DNA from: Tenacibaculum discolor
GTDB taxonomy: Bacteria > Bacteroidota > Bacteroidia > Flavobacteriales > Flavobacteriaceae
Assembly (NCBI RefSeq): GCF_003664185.1
Contig: NZ_RCCS01000005.1
Location: forward strand, 310,001-374,000
Direction: 5' to 3'
DNA length: 64,000 nt
In this document: positions 45,168 to 55,221 of the stretch, one piece after another
Layout: each line of letters opens with the position of its first letter
Numbering within the stretch: the stretch's first letter is position 1
The notes under the pieces: model-generated
Database searches by the model: none
Told to the model about the DNA's origin: nothing
The model's input: the letters and a program-made list of their open reading frames with translations, nothing else
Position numbers and translations under genes: made by a program

Positions 45168-47446
45168 TGACAGAGAAAAAAGCAACAAATTTTAGTAAGT
45201 ACATTAAATGGTTTTGGGGAATCATTTTAGGAGGTTTTTTATTTATTAGTCTACTATTTTTACTAGCTTCTTGGGGAGTGTTTGGGGCATTGCCAACTTT
45301 TGAGGAGTTAGAAAATCCGGAAAATAATTTAGCTACAGAAATTATTTCATCAGACGGTAAAACTTTAGGAAAATACGCTGTTGAAAATAGAACGCCAATA
45401 AAATATAAAGATATTCCAGAAAGTATGGTAAAAGCGTTAGTTGCAACAGAAGACGAACGCTTTTATGAACATTCAGGAATTGACTTTAGAGGAACAGCAA
45501 GAGCTGTTTTAAAACCAGGAAGTGGAGGGGCAAGTACGATAACCCAACAGCTAGCAAAAATGTTGTTCACAGGAAAAGCTTCTCGAAACATTTTTAAAAG
45601 AGTACTTCAAAAGGTAAAAGAATGGGTGGTAGCTGTAAAGCTAGAGCGCCAATATACCAAAGAAGAAATCATAACAATGTATTTAAATAAATACGATTTC
45701 TTAAATCAAGCAGTAGGAGTACGTTCGGCAGCTAGAATTTATTTTGGAAAAGAACCTAAAGAGCTAGATGTAGAAGAGTCTGCAATGCTAGTAGGAATGC
45801 TTAAAAATTCCTCTCTTTTTAACCCATTAAGAAGAAAAGAGATGGTGAAGCAAAGAAGAAATGTTGTATTAAAGCAAATGAATAGAAGTGAGTTTATTAC
45901 TCAACAACAAAAAGACTCATTGCAAAAATTAGGATTAGGACTTAATATAAACAGAGAAGGGCATAGTGATGGTTTAGCTACATACTTTAGAGAACATTTA
46001 AGAAGTATCTTAAAAGAATGGGTAAAAGAACACCCTAAGCCAAATGGAGAAGAGTATAATATTTACAGAGACGGATTAAAAATTTATACAACTATAGATT
46101 CTCGTATGCAAAAATATGCTGAAGAAGCAGTATATGAGCATATGGCAAACCTTCAAACATATTTTGATAAGGAACAAAAAAGAAATAAAAATGCTCCTTT
46201 CTATGATATAAATAAAAAGGAAATAGAGAAAATTATAAGGAGAGCAAAACAAAATTCAGACCGTTATAAACGAATGAAAGCAGCTGGCAAGTCTGAAAAA
46301 GAAATAGATAAGGTTTTTAATACAGCTACCGACATGCGTATTTTCACGTGGAAAGGTGAACGTGATACGGTAATGACACCTTATGACTCAATACGTCATT
46401 ATAAATATTTCTTACGTTCAGGTTTGGTATCTATTGAGCCTCAAACAGGTCATATTAAAGCTTGGGTAGGAGGAATAAATCATAGGTATTTTAAATATGA
46501 TGCGGTAGAACAACAAAAGCGTCAAGTAGGTTCTACATTTAAACCTTTCGTATACGCTACGGCAATTAACCAGTTAAAAATGTCACCTTGTGATAAATTG
46601 CCAAATACTCCTTATACTATTCCTAAGGAAAAATACGGAATGCCAGAAGATTGGACACCTAAAAATGCAGGAGGAAAATATGGAGGTGAATTAACATTAA
46701 AAGAAGCTTTAGCAAAATCAATAAATGTAATTACAGCACAATTAATTGATAAAGTCTCACCTATAAATGTAGTTAGGCTTGCAGAATCTTCAGGAATAAC
46801 ATCTAAATTAGAGGCAAATCCGTCTATCGCATTAGGAGCAATCGACTTATCTTTATTAGAAATGGTAAGTGCATATTCAACCTTTGCCAATAAAGGGTTA
46901 CGTGTAAGCCCGCTAATGATTACCCGAATAGAAGACAAAAACGGAACTGTTTTAGAAGAGTTTGTACCAGAAACTAAAGAGGTATTAAGTGAAGAATCTG
47001 CTTACGTAATTTTAGATTTAATGCAAGGAGTAACAAAGTTAGGCTCAGGAGCACGTTTAAGATCAACTTGGACTTCAGCAGGTGATGCAGCAACAGGGTT
47101 TCCATATAAGTTTACTAACCCAATAGCAGGTAAAACAGGTACAACACAAAACCAATCAGATGGTTGGTTTATGGGAATTGTACCTAACCTAGTAACAGGA
47201 GTTTGGACAGGTGGAGAAGACAGAGCTACACACTTTGCAGGTTTAAAATATGGTCAAGGAGCAACTATGTCGTTACCAACATGGGCCATATTTATGAGAA
47301 AGTGTTATGAAGATAAAACACTAGAAGTTAGTAAAGAGAGTTTTGAAAAACCAAAAGATATAAGTATAAACTTAGACTGTTCAAAAGTTGAGGAACCAAA
47401 AGAAGGGGAAGAAGAAGAAACAGTACCAGACGATACAGATTTTTAG
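45167..47446 (+). CDS. mrcA: Penicillin-binding protein 1A (bifunctional transglycosylase/transpeptidase)
   Basis: A 759-residue class A PBP. An N-terminal membrane anchor (about 13-37) is followed by the GT51 domain with catalytic E95 (VATEDERFYEHSG) and GGASTITQQLAK. The transpeptidase domain has the SxxK serine S456 (GSTFKPFVYA), SIN (about 516) and KTGT (GKTGTTQNQSDGWF, about 655). The Glu-rich C-terminus (about 735-759) is low complexity. It builds and cross-links peptidoglycan at the inner membrane. It starts in the gldH stop (TAATG), so it is translationally coupled. Confidence 0.95.
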   Translation: MTEKKATNFSKYIKWFWGIILGGFLFISLLFLLASWGVFGALPTFEELENPENNLATEIISSDGKTLGKYAVENRTPIKYKDIPESMVKALVATEDERFYEHSGIDFRGTARAVLKPGSGGASTITQQLAKMLFTGKASRNIFKRVLQKVKEWVVAVKLERQYTKEEIITMYLNKYDFLNQAVGVRSAARIYFGKEPKELDVEESAMLVGMLKNSSLFNPLRRKEMVKQRRNVVLKQMNRSEFITQQQKDSLQKLGLGLNINREGHSDGLATYFREHLRSILKEWVKEHPKPNGEEYNIYRDGLKIYTTIDSRMQKYAEEAVYEHMANLQTYFDKEQKRNKNAPFYDINKKEIEKIIRRAKQNSDRYKRMKAAGKSEKEIDKVFNTATDMRIFTWKGERDTVMTPYDSIRHYKYFLRSGLVSIEPQTGHIKAWVGGINHRYFKYDAVEQQKRQVGSTFKPFVYATAINQLKMSPCDKLPNTPYTIPKEKYGMPEDWTPKNAGGKYGGELTLKEALAKSINVITAQLIDKVSPINVVRLAESSGITSKLEANPSIALGAIDLSLLEMVSAYSTFANKGLRVSPLMITRIEDKNGTVLEEFVPETKEVLSEESAYVILDLMQGVTKLGSGARLRSTWTSAGDAATGFPYKFTNPIAGKTGTTQNQSDGWFMGIVPNLVTGVWTGGEDRATHFAGLKYGQGATMSLPTWAIFMRKCYEDKTLEVSKESFEKPKDISINLDCSKVEEPKEGEEEETVPDDTDF

Positions 47447-47501
47447 TATATTATAAGGTGTTTAATCACTTAGTAAGCAAAGCTTAAAAACAACAACTAT
47501 A

Positions 47502-48203
47502 ATGATAAATAAAAAAGTAAATAACGTACAAGAAGCATTAGAAGGGGTACAAGATGGAATGACCTTTATGTTAGGTGGTTTCGGTTTATGTGGAATACCT
47601 GAAAATGCTATTGCTGAGTTAGTAAAAATAGGAGTAAAAGAAGTTACTTGTATTTCTAACAACGCAGGAGTTGATGATTTTGGCTTAGGGTTGTTATTAC
47701 AAAATCGTCAAATAAAGAAAATGATTTCTTCTTACGTAGGAGAAAATGATGAATTTGAACGTCAAATGTTATCTGGTGAACTAGAGGTAGAGTTAACACC
47801 ACAAGGAACTTTAGCAGAAAAATGTAGAGCAGCACAAGCAGGTTTTCCAGCATTTTATACCCCAGCGGGTTATGGAACAGAGGTAGCAGAAGGAAAAGAA
47901 ACTCGCGAGTTTGACGGAAAAATGTATGTGTTAGAACCAGCATTTAAAGCAGACTTTGCGTTTGTGAAAGCATGGAAAGGAGATGCCGCTGGAAACTTAA
48001 TTTTTAAAGGAACTTCAAGAAACTTTAACCCAAATATGTGTGGAGCAGCTACAATAACAGTTGCAGAAGTTGAGGAGTTAGTCCCAGTAGGAGAACTAGA
48101 TCCAAATCAAATTCATATTCCAGGAATTTTTGTACAACGCATTTTCCAAGGAGAAAAGTATGAGAAGAGAATTGAACAACGAACTGTAAGACAAAGAAGC
48201 TAG
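47502..48203 (+). CDS. scoA: CoA transferase subunit A (succinyl-CoA:3-ketoacid type)
   Basis: A 233-residue alpha subunit of a family I CoA transferase. It begins [20 protein letters not shown], has the [13 protein letters not shown] oxyanion/CoA region (about 24-36) and a [13 protein letters not shown]-like segment ([14 protein letters not shown]). It moves CoA between succinate and 3-oxoacids such as acetoacetate. Subunit B starts 2 nt after the stop. Confidence 0.93.
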   Translation: MINKKVNNVQEALEGVQDGMTFMLGGFGLCGIPENAIAELVKIGVKEVTCISNNAGVDDFGLGLLLQNRQIKKMISSYVGENDEFERQMLSGELEVELTPQGTLAEKCRAAQAGFPAFYTPAGYGTEVAEGKETREFDGKMYVLEPAFKADFAFVKAWKGDAAGNLIFKGTSRNFNPNMCGAATITVAEVEELVPVGELDPNQIHIPGIFVQRIFQGEKYEKRIEQRTVRQRS

Positions 48204-48205
48204 TT

Positions 48206-48859
48206 ATGTTAGATAAAAACGGAATAGCGAAGAGAATCGCAAAAGAAGTAAAAAACGGATATTATGTAAATCTTGGTATCGGAATACCAACATTAGTAGC
48301 CAACTTTGTTCGTGATGATATTGAAGTAGAATTTCAATCAGAAAATGGAGTGTTAGGTATGGGACCTTTTCCTTTTGAAGGAGAAGAAGATGCTGATGTT
48401 ATTAATGCGGGAAAACAAACTATAACTACGTTACCAGGAGCAAGTTTTTTTGATTCTGCCACTAGTTTTTCAATGATTCGTGGTAAACATGTTCACCTAA
48501 CTATTTTAGGAGCTATGGAAGTAGCTGAGAATGGAGACATAGCTAACTGGAAAATACCAGGAAAAATGGTAAAAGGTATGGGGGGAGCAATGGATTTAGT
48601 AGCCTCAGCCGACAATATTATTGTAGCAATGATGCATACCAATAAAAGAGGAGAATCGAAACTGCTTAAAAAATGTTCATTACCATTAACAGGTGTAGGT
48701 TGTGTAACAAAAATTGTAACAAACCTAGCGGTATTAGAAATTAAAGACAATAAATTTTATTTATTAGAAAGAGCTCCAGGAGTATCTGTAGAAGAAATTC
48801 AAGCAGCTACAGAAGGAACTTTAGTAGTCGAAGGTGACATTCCAGAAATGGATATTTAA
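48206..48859 (+). CDS. scoB: CoA transferase subunit B (succinyl-CoA:3-ketoacid type)
   Basis: A 217-residue beta subunit. The catalytic glutamate is E46 in FQSENGVLGMGPFP, which forms the CoA-thioester intermediate in family I. GKQTITTLPGASFFDSATSF and MGGAMDLV are further family blocks. Together with subunit A it feeds ketone bodies or branched-chain degradation products into the TCA cycle. A terminator follows. Confidence 0.94.
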   Translation: MLDKNGIAKRIAKEVKNGYYVNLGIGIPTLVANFVRDDIEVEFQSENGVLGMGPFPFEGEEDADVINAGKQTITTLPGASFFDSATSFSMIRGKHVHLTILGAMEVAENGDIANWKIPGKMVKGMGGAMDLVASADNIIVAMMHTNKRGESKLLKKCSLPLTGVGCVTKIVTNLAVLEIKDNKFYLLERAPGVSVEEIQAATEGTLVVEGDIPEMDI

Positions 48860-48882
48860 CAAAATTATAGGATAAAAAAAAG

Positions 48883-48909
48883 ACGTAAAGCACTATGCTT
48901 TACGTTTTT
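48883..48909 (+). terminator. Terminator of scoAB
   Basis: A 10-bp stem ACGTAAAGCA/TGCTTTACGT (48883-48892, 48896-48905) with a CTA loop and TTTT tail, ending 17 nt before the next ATG. Confidence 0.88.
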
Positions 48910-48925
48910 GTATTTTTAAAAGTAG

Positions 48926-49687
48926 ATGAAAATAATCTCATACAACGTAAACGGAATTAGAGCAGCATTAAAAAAAGGATTTATCGATTGGTTACAAGCA
49001 GCAAATCCTGATGTAATATGTATTCAAGAAACCAAAGCACACAAAGAACAATTAGATGTAACAGAGTTTGAAAACGCAGGCTATCCACATCATTTTTGGT
49101 TTTCAGCAGAAAAAAAAGGGTATTCATCAGTTGCAATTTTCTGTAAAGAAGAACCAAAACATGTAGAGTACGGAACAGGAATTGAATCAATGGACTTTGA
49201 AGGAAGAAATCTTCGTGTAGATTTCGATGAGGTATCTGTAATGAGTATGTATTTGCCTTCTGGAACTAATAGTGCTCGACTAGACTATAAATTCAACTAC
49301 ATGGATGAAATCTTAGCGTATGCTACTGAGTTAAGAAAAGAAATTCCTAACTTAGTTATTTGTGGAGATTATAACATTTGTCATGAAGAAATAGATATCC
49401 ACAACCCAAAAATGAAAGGAGTATCTGGTTTTTTACCAGAAGAACGAGAGTGGTTAGGAAAATTTATTAATAGTGGATTTATTGATAGTTTCCGTCACTT
49501 ACATCCAGAAAAACAAGAATACTCTTGGTGGAGCTACCGAGCAAATGCAAGAGCAAATAACAAAGGTTGGCGTATTGATTACAACATGGTAACCGAACCA
49601 TTAAAAGACAAAATTTCAAGAGCATATATTTTACCAGAAGCAAAACATTCAGATCATTGCCCAATTGCTGTTGAATTAGATTTATAA
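48926..49687 (+). CDS. xth: Exodeoxyribonuclease III (AP endonuclease)
   Basis: A 253-residue EEP-superfamily nuclease. Metal and catalytic motifs are complete: YNVNGIRAA near 6-14, E35 in ICIQETKAH, CGDYNICHEEID, and the C-terminal SDHCPIAVE. It nicks DNA at abasic sites and has 3'-5' exonuclease activity in base-excision repair. The lytic transglycosylase gene starts 7 nt downstream. Confidence 0.96.
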   Translation: MKIISYNVNGIRAALKKGFIDWLQAANPDVICIQETKAHKEQLDVTEFENAGYPHHFWFSAEKKGYSSVAIFCKEEPKHVEYGTGIESMDFEGRNLRVDFDEVSVMSMYLPSGTNSARLDYKFNYMDEILAYATELRKEIPNLVICGDYNICHEEIDIHNPKMKGVSGFLPEEREWLGKFINSGFIDSFRHLHPEKQEYSWWSYRANARANNKGWRIDYNMVTEPLKDKISRAYILPEAKHSDHCPIAVELDL

Positions 49688-49694
49688 AACCAAA

Positions 49695-51203
49695 ATGAAG
49701 AAATTACTAACACTACTCTTTTTTACAACTTCAATTTTTGCGCAACAACCTGTTGATAGCTTATTCGTAGCTAAAGACAGTGTTAATGTTGTAGTAAACG
49801 ATTCTATAAACCCAACACAAAACCAAGAGCTATTTTCTACAGAAGATTTAAAGATGATTGATAGCTTATTAATTGAAGAAAAGTTTAACTCATCGTTGTT
49901 TGACAGTATTCAATATGTAATTAATGATAAAGACATTTTAGGTAATACAACCACAATTCTTACGACCGACTTATTAAAGAAAAGGCTACAAGATTTAAAT
50001 GTAAAAACACCATTTCATTTAGAATATAATCCTGCGTTAGAAAAAGTAATCAACAGTTATTTAAAATACCGTAAAAAATACTATCCAGCCTTAATGGCTC
50101 GTGCTCAATATTATTTTCCAATGTTTGAGCAATACCTAGATCAATATGATATTCCGTTAGAAATGAAATATTTGGCTATTGTTGAGTCAGCGTTAAGACC
50201 AGACGCACGATCTTGGGTAGGAGCTACTGGCTTATGGCAGTTTATGTATGGAACAGGAGTTCAGTTTGATTTGAAAGTGAATTCATATGTAGATGAACGT
50301 CAAGATCCTGTAAAATCAACAAAAGCAGCCTGTCAATACTTAAGTCAACTATATAAAATTTTTGGTGATTGGGATTTAGCCTTAGCTGCATACAACTCAG
50401 GACCAGGAAATGTATCAAAAGCGATAAAGCGTTCGGGAGGATATAAGAACTATTGGAATATTCGTCCATTTTTACCTCGTGAAACAGCAGGTTATGTACC
50501 AGCATTTTATGCTACAATGTATATTTTTGAATACGCAGAAAAACATCACATTTACCCAGAAGCACCAAAAATTTTCAACTTTGAAACAGATACGATTCGT
50601 GTAAAAAGAACCATTAGTTTTGATCAGATTTCAGAAAAAACGGGAATCGATTCTGATTTATTAGCGTTCTTGAATCCATCGTATAAACTAGATATAATTC
50701 CGTATGTAAAAGAAAAAAAATATGCAGTTAGATTACCTCGAAGAAACTTAATGGACTTCTTAGAAAAGGAAAAAGAAATTTATGCCTTAGCAAACGAAGA
50801 TGATGCTAAAAGAGAGAAACCATTACCAAAGTACTTTGAAATGGATAAACGCATTCGTTACAGGGTTCGAAGTGGAGATTATTTAGGTAAAATAGCTAAT
50901 AAATTCGGGGTGCGAGTAAGTGATATTAAACGTTGGAATGGTTTACGAACACATCACTTAAAAATAGGTCAAAGATTAAGTGTTTATCCTAAAAGAATGG
51001 CTGTTCCAAAAAAGGTTTCAAAGAAAAAATATAAAACACCAACAGGCAAACATGAGGTGTATGTTGTTAAAGAAGGAGATTCATTATGGACCATTTCAAA
51101 AAAGTATCCATCAGTTTCTGTTGAAGAAATTAAAAAATGGAACAATATTTGGAGTGTTAAAAGTTTGAAACCAGGAATGAAACTTAAAATTTTTAAAAGT
51201 TAA
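49695..51203 (+). CDS. Lytic transglycosylase with two LysM domains (MltD-like)
   Basis: A 502-residue periplasmic enzyme that cleaves peptidoglycan to 1,6-anhydro products. It has a signal peptide (MKKLLTLLFFTTSIFAQ), an SLT domain (about 130-290) with catalytic E164 in VESALRPDARSWVGATGLWQF, and LysM modules at about 393-437 and 456-500 (YRVRSGDYLGKIANKFGV; YVVKEGDSLWTISKKYP). The layout is that of MltD. It probably shares a message with xth upstream and the DUF4837 gene 26 nt downstream. Confidence 0.94.
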   Translation: MKKLLTLLFFTTSIFAQQPVDSLFVAKDSVNVVVNDSINPTQNQELFSTEDLKMIDSLLIEEKFNSSLFDSIQYVINDKDILGNTTTILTTDLLKKRLQDLNVKTPFHLEYNPALEKVINSYLKYRKKYYPALMARAQYYFPMFEQYLDQYDIPLEMKYLAIVESALRPDARSWVGATGLWQFMYGTGVQFDLKVNSYVDERQDPVKSTKAACQYLSQLYKIFGDWDLALAAYNSGPGNVSKAIKRSGGYKNYWNIRPFLPRETAGYVPAFYATMYIFEYAEKHHIYPEAPKIFNFETDTIRVKRTISFDQISEKTGIDSDLLAFLNPSYKLDIIPYVKEKKYAVRLPRRNLMDFLEKEKEIYALANEDDAKREKPLPKYFEMDKRIRYRVRSGDYLGKIANKFGVRVSDIKRWNGLRTHHLKIGQRLSVYPKRMAVPKKVSKKKYKTPTGKHEVYVVKEGDSLWTISKKYPSVSVEEIKKWNNIWSVKSLKPGMKLKIFKS

Positions 51204-51229
51204 AAAACAACTACTAAACACCATAAACT

Positions 51230-52222
51230 ATGAATAAACTAATAGCATTATTTGCCCTAATTTTTATAACAGTTTCGTGTAAAAATAATGGAGGGAAAAG
51301 CGACTATGTTTTACCAACATCAAACGGAAATACCAATAAAATATTGGTAGTGATTAAAGGAAATGATTGGGAAGGTAAAATTGGTGACGAAATCCGTTCT
51401 GTTTTTGGAGAACACCAAGTAGGTTTACCACAACCAGAAACACTACTTTCAGTAGGTCAAATAGACCCTGTCGGGTTTAATGGATTTATGAGGCATGCAA
51501 AAGCCGTTTTAATTCTTAGAGAAGGAGAGAAAGAAAAAATTGAAGTAGAAAAAAATAAATATGCTGAACCTCAAATATTAGTTTACGCGACAGCCAAAAG
51601 CAAAGGAGATTTGGTAGATTTAATTCGTAACAGAGGAAAAGAAATAATTAAGTTATTTAAAGATGAAGATGTGAAGTTTACTCAAAGAATCTTTAAAAAA
51701 GAAAAACTAGATGAAACTCAATTCAAAACAATTAAAAATTTAGGAATTACATTAACCATTCCTGAAAGATTTAAACTAGTTGAAGATACAGGAGACTTTT
51801 TATGGTTACGCCAACATTTAAAAAGCGGAATTGCTAGAGGAGATGGAACTAACAATATTTTAATATATAGTTATCCATTAGAAGATGAAAGCAAAGTGGC
51901 CGATAATATTACAAGAATGAGAGATACAATCGGTAAAAAATATATTCCTGGAAGTAAAGAAGGGATGCACATGATTACTGAACAAGCGTATACACCATTT
52001 ACTTTTGATGCAGAGATTGATGGAAAAAAGGCCTTTGAAACAAGAGGTAAATGGGAAGTGAAAAATGATTTCATGGCAGGACCATTTATTAACTATACAG
52101 TAATTGATAAAGAAAATAAGCGTGTTATTGTATTTGAAGGATTTACTTACGCTCCATCAGTAAATAAAAGAGATTTTATCTTTGAGCTAGAAGCGATAGC
52201 AAAATCGTTAAAAATTAAGTAA
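51230..52222 (+). CDS. DUF4837 family lipoprotein
   Basis: A 330-residue lipoprotein (lipid Cys 17, FITVSCKNN) of the Bacteroidota-specific DUF4837 family; function unknown. The segment beginning NKILVVIKGNDWEGKIGDEI and the later LRQHLKSGIARGDGTNNILIY are typical. Its location next to a murein hydrolase, which I recall as common, suggests a cell-wall role. Confidence 0.87.
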   Translation: MNKLIALFALIFITVSCKNNGGKSDYVLPTSNGNTNKILVVIKGNDWEGKIGDEIRSVFGEHQVGLPQPETLLSVGQIDPVGFNGFMRHAKAVLILREGEKEKIEVEKNKYAEPQILVYATAKSKGDLVDLIRNRGKEIIKLFKDEDVKFTQRIFKKEKLDETQFKTIKNLGITLTIPERFKLVEDTGDFLWLRQHLKSGIARGDGTNNILIYSYPLEDESKVADNITRMRDTIGKKYIPGSKEGMHMITEQAYTPFTFDAEIDGKKAFETRGKWEVKNDFMAGPFINYTVIDKENKRVIVFEGFTYAPSVNKRDFIFELEAIAKSLKIK

Positions 52223-52250
52223 GAAGAGCATTACTTCATAAGAAACAAGT

Positions 52251-52284
52251 AAAAGCATTAAACGTAAGTTTGGTGCTTTTTTTG
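52251..52284 (+). terminator. Terminator of the DUF4837 gene
   Basis: A 13-bp stem AAAAGCATTAAAC/GTTTGGTGCTTTT (52251-52263, 52268-52280) with two G-U pairs, a GTAA tetraloop and a long T tail. Confidence 0.88.
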
Positions 52285-52319
52285 TTATATTTGATTGACA
52301 ACCAAAACTTTATAATCTT

Positions 52320-52820
52320 ATGAAATTTAATTTTTTAATTACAGCAATTGCTGCATTAGTACCTATGGTAATGGGTTTTATTTGGTACGGACCTATATTA
52401 TTTAAGAATGCATGGATGAAAGAGGTCGGTTTTACCAATGAATCTATGAAAGGTTCAAATATGGGGCTCATTTTTGGTTTAGCTTATGTGTTTAGTTTTT
52501 TGTTAGCTTTTATCTTACAAACATTAGTAATCCATCAATGGGGGGTACAATCAACCCTAATGGGAGAGCCAGGTTTCGTTGAACAAACAGGGGGAGCATA
52601 TGCCTACTTTCAGGAGTTTATAGCCAACTTTGGAGACCGATTTAGAACATTTAAACATGGGGCGTTACATGGAACTATGATAGGTTTACTAATTGGTTTA
52701 CCTATTTTAGCTACACAAGCATTATTTGAAAGAAAAAGTGTTAAGTATGTAGCTATTAATGCTGGTTATTGGATTATTACATTAGCCTTAATGGGAGGAG
52801 TAATTTGTCAATGGGCATAA
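52320..52820 (+). CDS. DUF1761 family membrane protein
   Basis: A 166-residue inner-membrane protein with four helices. The N-terminal VPMVMGFIWYGPILF signature fits DUF1761. Function unknown. A -7-like TATATTTG (52286-52293) lies 27 nt before the start, just after the upstream terminator. Confidence 0.85.
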   Translation: MKFNFLITAIAALVPMVMGFIWYGPILFKNAWMKEVGFTNESMKGSNMGLIFGLAYVFSFLLAFILQTLVIHQWGVQSTLMGEPGFVEQTGGAYAYFQEFIANFGDRFRTFKHGALHGTMIGLLIGLPILATQALFERKSVKYVAINAGYWIITLALMGGVICQWA

Positions 52821-52846
52821 CTGATTTATTTAAAAAAGATAAATTT

Positions 52847-52878
52847 AAAAGCATCAATTTTTAAAATTGATGCTTTTT
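52847..52878 (+). terminator. Terminator of the DUF1761 gene
   Basis: Stem AAAAGCATCAA/TTGATGCTTTT (52847-52857, 52867-52877) with an AT-rich inner loop and T tail. Confidence 0.85.
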
Positions 52879-52937
52879 TATGTAACAAAAAACTGTTAGA
52901 AAAGACAAATAAGATAGTCAACCAAATACATAACCAA

Positions 52938-54410
52938 ATGATTGCACATTTTTTTAAGTTAGAGTGGAAGCAGTTTTTTCGCTCTTCTTATTTCGGAAAA
53001 AGTATTGCACTAAAAATTGTTATGGGCTTTTTTGCCCTGTATATGCTAGTTTCATTTTTAATGATAGGAATAGGAGGATATTTTTTTATTAAGAAAGAAT
53101 ATCCAAATACAGATCCACTATTTTTTGTTAATGGATTTCTTATTTTTTTACTACTAGGAGATTTAGTTTTTCGTTATTTAATGCAAAAACTACCAGTACT
53201 AAACATCAAACCATTTTTAAATTTACCTGTTAAAAAAGAAAAGTTAGTTCATTTTGTATTAGGTAAATCAGCTTTATCATTTTTCAATATAATGCCGCTG
53301 TTTTTTTACGTGCCTTTTTCAATAGTACTAATAGGTGAAGGTTATGATATTATGGGGGTTTTAGGATGGTTGTTTTTAATGCTAATGTTAGTGTTAAGTG
53401 CTAACTATGTAAATTTTCTAATCAACAAAAATAATTATGCGTTAGGTGTTATGATAGCTGTGCTTGGAGTGTTGTTTTTTGCAAATAAATACCAGCTATT
53501 TAACGTAAACGACATATTTGCACCTGTTTTTCAATCAGTATATAATTTTCCTGCTTTGGCATTAATAGGAGTGGTTCTATTGATAGGTTTATATTATGTA
53601 AACTTTAAACTATTAAGAGAAAAAGTATATTTAGATGATGCTATAAAAAGTAAAGAAGAAGTAGCTAAAGAGTCAAATTTATCTTTTGTTGATAGACTAG
53701 GAGATGTAGCACCATTTATAAAAAATGATATCCGTCAAATATGGAGAAATAAACGAACTAAAACAGTGTTTTTTATGTCGTTTTTATTTCTTTTCTATGG
53801 AACGATTTTCTTTGGGGAAGAAACTTATCGAGAAAAAATGCCAGCTTTCTTAGTATTTGCAGCAATTTTTGTAACAGGAGGTTTTACACTAAACTATGGT
53901 CAGTTCATCCCAGCATGGGATAGTGAGTATTATAAAATGCTTATGAGTCAAAACATTCGTTATAGAAAGTTTTTAGAAAGTAAGTGGTATTTAATGGTTG
54001 TAGTATCAGGAGTGTTATACCTTTTAAGTATTCCTTATGTTTATTTCTACGGATTAGATATTTTTTTAATGATAACCGCTGGGGCAATATTTAATATCGG
54101 GTTTAATTCACTCTTTTTGTTATTTGCAGGTTCTTTTAACCGAAAACGTATAGACCTAAATAAAAGTGGGTTTTCAAATTATCAAGGAACTAGCGCAACA
54201 CAATTTTTAATAATAATTCCAATAATGGGAATTCCTATGTTCCTATTTTGGATTTTCAACAAGTTTGTTGGTTTTAATGCTGGAGTTTTAGCAATTGCTA
54301 TTGCAGGAGTACTAGCATTAGCGTTCAAAAATTACTTTATGAACTTTATAGAAAAAAGATACATTAAAAGTAAGTACGCAGTAATACATGCATTCAGCCA
54401 AAAATCATAA
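52938..54410 (+). CDS. DUF5687 family ABC-2-like permease
   Basis: A 490-residue polytopic protein with about ten to eleven helices and a charged cytoplasmic segment (about 230-275) containing KNDIRQIWRNKRTK. It matches the DUF5687 family of Bacteroidota, seen beside single ATPase genes. With the ATP-binding gene 21 nt downstream it forms an ABC-2-type exporter; the substrate is unknown. Confidence 0.87.
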   Translation: MIAHFFKLEWKQFFRSSYFGKSIALKIVMGFFALYMLVSFLMIGIGGYFFIKKEYPNTDPLFFVNGFLIFLLLGDLVFRYLMQKLPVLNIKPFLNLPVKKEKLVHFVLGKSALSFFNIMPLFFYVPFSIVLIGEGYDIMGVLGWLFLMLMLVLSANYVNFLINKNNYALGVMIAVLGVLFFANKYQLFNVNDIFAPVFQSVYNFPALALIGVVLLIGLYYVNFKLLREKVYLDDAIKSKEEVAKESNLSFVDRLGDVAPFIKNDIRQIWRNKRTKTVFFMSFLFLFYGTIFFGEETYREKMPAFLVFAAIFVTGGFTLNYGQFIPAWDSEYYKMLMSQNIRYRKFLESKWYLMVVVSGVLYLLSIPYVYFYGLDIFLMITAGAIFNIGFNSLFLLFAGSFNRKRIDLNKSGFSNYQGTSATQFLIIIPIMGIPMFLFWIFNKFVGFNAGVLAIAIAGVLALAFKNYFMNFIEKRYIKSKYAVIHAFSQKS

Positions 54411-54431
54411 CTAACCAAAAAACTAAACAAA

Positions 54432-55127
54432 ATGATATCTATAAATAACATTTCAAAAACATACGGAACTACACAAGTCTTAAATTTAGAAGAATTAAAA
54501 ATTCCTAGCGGACAATCTTTTGGGCTAGTAGGAAATAATGGAGCAGGAAAAACGACGCTATTTAACCTGTTGTTAGATTTAATTAGACCAACTACAGGAG
54601 AAATTATAAATAATGAAGTAATTGTAAATAAAAGTGAAAATTGGAAGACGTTTACAGGGTCGTTTATAGATGAAACTTTTTTAATTGGGTATTTAACACC
54701 TGAAGAATATTTTGATTTTGTTGGGGACTTACGTGGAATGAATAAAGCTGATGTAAAAGGGTTTTTAGCTCAATTTGATGAGTTTTTTAATGATGAAATT
54801 TTAGGAAAGAAAAAGTATTTACGAAGCTTAAGTAAAGGAAATCAGAAAAAGGTAGGTATTGTTGCTGCAATGATGGGGAATCCACAAGTGATAATTTTAG
54901 ACGAACCTTTTGCTAATTTAGATCCTACAACACAAATTCGATTAAAAAAAATAATTAAAAAACTAACAGAAAATAATGATGTAACCGTACTAGTTTCTAG
55001 TCACGATTTAAGTCATGTAACTGAGGTTTGCGAACGTATTGTAGTTTTAGATAAAGGAAATGTTGTGAAGGACATAAATACGTCGCAAGAAACCCTACAA
55101 GAATTAGAAAGCTATTTTTCTGCATAA
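54432..55127 (+). CDS. ABC transporter ATP-binding protein
   Basis: A 231-residue ATPase. Walker A is GNNGAGKTT (about 35-43), the signature LSKGNQKK (about 136-143), and Walker B VIILDEPFANLDP (about 157-169), followed by the switch His in SSHDLSHV. It energises the DUF5687 permease encoded just upstream; the pair resembles ABC-2 exporters for lipids, antibiotics or unknown metabolites. Confidence 0.94.
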   Translation: MISINNISKTYGTTQVLNLEELKIPSGQSFGLVGNNGAGKTTLFNLLLDLIRPTTGEIINNEVIVNKSENWKTFTGSFIDETFLIGYLTPEEYFDFVGDLRGMNKADVKGFLAQFDEFFNDEILGKKKYLRSLSKGNQKKVGIVAAMMGNPQVIILDEPFANLDPTTQIRLKKIIKKLTENNDVTVLVSSHDLSHVTEVCERIVVLDKGNVVKDINTSQETLQELESYFSA

Positions 55128-55221
55128 AACAAGGTGAAAATCATCTTATAATTATTATTTTTACCTCTTTACGTACAAAAAACACAATTATTACGTTGTT
55201 GTACTGTAAAAGTAATAGTAT

